DNA of 64,000 nt, from positions 62,001-126,000 of the forward strand of contig CAWELH010000005.1 in the NCBI GenBank assembly GCA_963809925.1. The letters run 5' to 3'. Of the stretch, positions 61,090 to 64,000 are shown piece after piece. Position 1 is the first letter of the stretch, and each line of letters opens with the position of its first letter. Below the pieces are notes generated by a model. That model ran no database searches. It saw only the letters and a list, made by a program, of their open reading frames with translations, and was not told the origin of the DNA. Both the position numbers and the translations under genes were made by a program. Source of the DNA: DASQZK01 sp963809925. Lineage in GTDB: Bacteria > Bacteroidota > Bacteroidia > Bacteroidales > GCA-2748055.

Positions 61090-62574
61090 ATGTACCTCCT
61101 TGGATATGATATTGGAAGCTCTTCTGTCAAAGCCTCGGTTATAGAGGCGGGCACAGGTAAAACTATTGGCGCTGCGTTTTACCCTGCTGAGGAAATGCCC
61201 ATCACCGCCTTGAAGCCGGGATGGGCGGAACAGGACCCGGAACTTTGGTGGACGAACCTGCGACTGGCTACGGCTGAGGTATTGAAGAAGTTCGATGCCG
61301 AAAAGATTGCTGCCGTAGGTATTTCTTACCAAATGCATGGCCTGGTGATGATCGGCAAAGACAGGCGCGTCCTCAGACCCTCAATTATTTGGTGCGACAG
61401 CCGGGCAGTACCTTACGGTGATCGGGCATTTGCGGATCTGGGTCCGGAAAAATGCCTTTCCCACCTTCTCAATTCTCCTGGAAATTTCACTGCATCCAAA
61501 CTGAAATGGGTAAAAGAAAACGAACCCGCCCTCTTTGAAGATACCTGGAAGATCATGCTGCCCGGGGATTATATCGCAATGAGACTGACAGGGGAAATCA
61601 ACACCACCATTTCCGGCCTGTCTGAAGGGATTTTCTGGGATTTCAGGCAGGGTGAGGTGGCCGATTTTCTTCTCGATTACTATGGTATTGAAAGGTCGCT
61701 AATCCCTGAGATTGTTCCGACTTTCGGTGTACAGGGCAAGATCACTGCCGCAATTTCTTCAGAACTGGGCCTCAGGGCGGGCATACCTGTGGCCTATCGC
61801 GCCGGCGACCAGCCAAACAATGCCTTCTCACTGAACGTACTCCATCCCGGTGAAATTGCGGCGACAGCAGGCACCTCCGGTGTCGTATATGGCATCAGCA
61901 ACGAAGTAAAATATGATCCCGGCTCCAGGGTAAATACTTTTGCCCATGTAAATCACTCCCCGAAGGAAAACAGGCTGGGCGTACTGTTATGCATCAACGG
62001 CACTGGAATTCTGTATTCGTGGCTGAGAAAGAATATGGCTCCTGAGCTGGATTACAATTCTCTGAACGATATGGCTTCGGGCATTCCGATCGGATCAGAT
62101 GGTGTTTGTACCCTTCCTTTCGGAAACGGTGCGGAACGCATGATTGGAAATCGTGATCCGGGATGCAGCATTCACGGACTCAATTTCAATTTGCACCGCC
62201 GGGAACATCTCATCCGTTCAGGCCAGGAGGGCATTGTTTTCGCCTTTCATAATGGTATGGAGATCATGAAAAATACCGGCATCGATCCGTCTGTGATACG
62301 GGCAGGAAAAGCCAATATGTTCCTGAGTCCTGTATTCAGGGAGACACTGGCTGGAATTTCCGGTGCTACAATAGAACTCTATAACACTGACGGGGCGCAG
62401 GGTGCTGCCCGTGGTGCCGGTCTGGGCTCCGGCATATACCATTCCGACCAGGAGGCGTTCAGAAACCTTGAGAAAATTCAGGTTATCGAACCTGATCTGA
62501 CACGCCAGAATGAATACAAAGAAGCCTATGGAAAGTGGCTGACATTTTTTGAAACAGTAACCAATAACACATAA
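61090..62574 (+). CDS. xylB: Xylulokinase
   Basis: The enzyme phosphorylates D-xylulose to xylulose 5-phosphate. The 494-residue FGGY-family kinase starts MYLLGYDIGSSSVKASVIEA (ATG at 61090) and shows ISYQMHGLVMIG, IIWCDSRA, LPGDYIAMRLTGE, the catalytic Asp in YRAGDQPNNAFSLNVL, the ATP-site AATAGTSGVVYG and DGAQGAARGAGLGSG. The longer in-frame extension to 60958 overlaps the regulator gene and is rejected. It is 16 bp after the regulator and 5 bp before xylA. Confidence 0.95.
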   Translation: MYLLGYDIGSSSVKASVIEAGTGKTIGAAFYPAEEMPITALKPGWAEQDPELWWTNLRLATAEVLKKFDAEKIAAVGISYQMHGLVMIGKDRRVLRPSIIWCDSRAVPYGDRAFADLGPEKCLSHLLNSPGNFTASKLKWVKENEPALFEDTWKIMLPGDYIAMRLTGEINTTISGLSEGIFWDFRQGEVADFLLDYYGIERSLIPEIVPTFGVQGKITAAISSELGLRAGIPVAYRAGDQPNNAFSLNVLHPGEIAATAGTSGVVYGISNEVKYDPGSRVNTFAHVNHSPKENRLGVLLCINGTGILYSWLRKNMAPELDYNSLNDMASGIPIGSDGVCTLPFGNGAERMIGNRDPGCSIHGLNFNLHRREHLIRSGQEGIVFAFHNGMEIMKNTGIDPSVIRAGKANMFLSPVFRETLAGISGATIELYNTDGAQGAARGAGLGSGIYHSDQEAFRNLEKIQVIEPDLTRQNEYKEAYGKWLTFFETVTNNT

Positions 62575-62579
62575 AAAAA

Positions 62580-63911
62580 ATGGAATATTTAACAGGAGAT
62601 AAGGCATTCTTTCCCGGCATAGGGAAAATCGTTTATGAAGGCAGGGGTTCTGACAATCCCCTGGCATACAAATACTACAATCCAGAACAGATGATCAGGG
62701 ATGGCAAAACCATGAAGGAATATTTTCGCTTCTCCATGGCCTACTGGCATACTCTTACCGGCAAAGGGGGTGATCCGTTCGGACCCGGGACCAGAGATTT
62801 TCCATGGGATGCTAAAACCGACAGCATAGGAAGAGCAAAGGACCGGATGGATGCCGCTTTCGAACTCACAACCAAGCTTGGCCTCCCCTTTTATTGTTTT
62901 CATGATATGGATATTATCGATGAAGGTACACGTATCAGTGAAACGGAGCGAAACTTTGGTATTATGGTTGATTATGCAAGGCAGAAACAAAAAGACTCAG
63001 GCGTAAAATTACTCTGGGGGACGGCAAACCTGTTCTCACATCCACGATACATGAACGGAGCTGCTACCAATCCTGATTTCCAGGCGATCACCTGGGCGGC
63101 AACACAGGTGAAGAATGCAATGGATGCTACCATAGCCATGGGCGGTGAGAATTATCTTTTCTGGGGTGGCCGTGAGGGATATATGTCATTACTCAATACC
63201 AATATGAAAAAGGAGACCGACCACCTGGCCAGATTTCTGCATATGGCGAAGGATTATGCCAGGCAAAACGGTTTCAAAGGAACATTTCTTATCGAACCAA
63301 AACCCATGGAACCAACAAAACACCAGTATGATTATGATACTGCAACAGTCATCGGATTCCTAAGGCACTACGGACTTGACAATGACTTCAGACTCAATAT
63401 TGAAGTCAACCATGCCACACTCGCCGGGCACACATTTCAGCATGAATTGCAGGTTGCTGCCGACGCTGGATTATTTTGCAGTATTGATGCCAACCGTGGT
63501 GATTACCAGAACGGATGGGACACAGACCAGTTTCCAATCAATGTTTACGAACTGGTCGAGGCCATGCTGGTAATCATTGAAGCAGGTGGTTTCAAATCCG
63601 GGGGCATTAACTTCGATGCAAAAGTAAGAAGGAACTCCACCGACCTTGAGGATCTGTTTATTGCTCATATCGCCGGGATGGATGCCTTTGCCAGGGCATT
63701 TCTGGTCGCCAGTGAGATCATAGACAAATCACCTTACCTCACGTGGCGCAATAACCGGTATGCTTCTTTTGATTCGGGTGACGGGAAGAAGTTCGAAGAG
63801 GGAAAATTCACCCTCGAAGACCTCAGGAAAATTGCCATAAGCAAGGGCGAACCTGCACAGTTGAGCGGCAAGCAGGAAATGTACGAGGCGCTGATTAACC
63901 AGTACCTATAG
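62580..63911 (+). CDS. xylA: Xylose isomerase
   Basis: XylA converts D-xylose to D-xylulose. The 443-residue protein is of the longer class II type. It shows FHDMDIID (catalytic His and Asp pair), LWGTANLFSHPRYMNGAATNP, NYLFWGGREGYMSLLNTN, the metal ligands in FLIEPKPMEPTKHQYD, NIEVNHATLAGHTFQHEL and SIDANRGDYQNGWDTDQFP. The C-terminus is complete (MYEALINQYL). It is the last gene of the regulator-xylB-xylA operon seen here; no xylose transporter follows within the window. Confidence 0.97.
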   Translation: MEYLTGDKAFFPGIGKIVYEGRGSDNPLAYKYYNPEQMIRDGKTMKEYFRFSMAYWHTLTGKGGDPFGPGTRDFPWDAKTDSIGRAKDRMDAAFELTTKLGLPFYCFHDMDIIDEGTRISETERNFGIMVDYARQKQKDSGVKLLWGTANLFSHPRYMNGAATNPDFQAITWAATQVKNAMDATIAMGGENYLFWGGREGYMSLLNTNMKKETDHLARFLHMAKDYARQNGFKGTFLIEPKPMEPTKHQYDYDTATVIGFLRHYGLDNDFRLNIEVNHATLAGHTFQHELQVAADAGLFCSIDANRGDYQNGWDTDQFPINVYELVEAMLVIIEAGGFKSGGINFDAKVRRNSTDLEDLFIAHIAGMDAFARAFLVASEIIDKSPYLTWRNNRYASFDSGDGKKFEEGKFTLEDLRKIAISKGEPAQLSGKQEMYEALINQYL

Positions 63912-64000
63912 CAGCCCTAAGCCAGGCAGTTCTACCTGCACGTGTGTAAAAAATGTATGCAGGCAGAATATCAAACCGGTAAATCATTACTACTGACTAA

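Noticed and set aside
1..64000. tRNA, rRNA, insertion sequences, prophage, SusC/SusD polysaccharide-utilisation pairs
   Set aside because: Looked for in all intergenic stretches and gene contents; none supported.

Overview
The window reads as a chromosomal segment of a Bacteroidota bacterium (class Bacteroidia), probably an anaerobic or facultative polysaccharide and uronate degrader. The evidence is Bacteroidota-type promoters (TTTG, about 20 bp, TAnnTTTG), a type IX secretion C-terminal sorting domain, BACON repeats, Cys-lipoproteins, a PPi-type phosphofructokinase, an anaerobic sulfatase-maturase-like radical SAM enzyme and an AraR-like degenerate Nudix regulator. I see no rRNA, tRNA, CRISPR array, insertion sequence, prophage or SusC/SusD pair. 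About fifty genes are densely packed, many with 4-bp ATGA overlaps.

Layout. 0-6 kb: uvrB, a secreted endonuclease/exonuclease/phosphatase-fold protein, a cyclase-HD fusion and a flavodoxin. 6.3-7.1 kb: an SDR that lacks the usual catalytic Tyr/Lys. 7.1-18.0 kb (minus strand): a tightly coupled nine-gene operon. It starts with leucine-catabolic enzymes (methylcrotonyl-CoA carboxylase beta, methylglutaconyl-CoA hydratase, methylcrotonyl-CoA carboxylase alpha, acyl-CoA dehydrogenase) and continues into a lower mevalonate pathway (IPP isomerase type 2, HMG-CoA reductase, GYDIA-type GHMP kinase, diphosphomevalonate decarboxylase, mevalonate kinase). Neither HMG-CoA synthase nor HMG-CoA lyase lies in the operon. 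The product of the first half, HMG-CoA, is the substrate of the second half, so the operon looks like a leucine-to-isoprenoid route. This is the most interesting item in the window.

18-28 kb: small hypothetical genes, a sialate O-acetylesterase, then a minus-strand carbon-metabolism run (PPi-phosphofructokinase, HAD hydrolase, LarA-like nickel-pincer racemase/epimerase, PdxB, 6-phosphogluconate dehydrogenase). 28-33 kb: a LacI-controlled hexuronate locus (UxuB-type SDR and LacI, divergent from UxaE and UxaC) with a LacI-type operator between the divergent promoters. 33-39 kb: glucan utilisation (GH30, GH3, GH94 cellobiose phosphorylase). 40-44 kb: a lipoprotein and a secreted M64 metallopeptidase with five in-register BACON repeats.

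44-48 kb: an SDR, an amidohydrolase and a GNAT enzyme. 48-56 kb: a second LacI-controlled uronate operon (LacI, KduI, KduD, DUF4861 lipoprotein, Eda, TRAP transporter DctPQM) with a promoter and operator directly in front of lacI. 56-60 kb: a PAS histidine kinase and the radical SAM maturase. 60.0-60.25 kb: nine tandem copies of a 31-bp palindrome-like repeat. 60.3-64 kb: a xylose operon (AraR-like regulator, xylulokinase, xylose isomerase).
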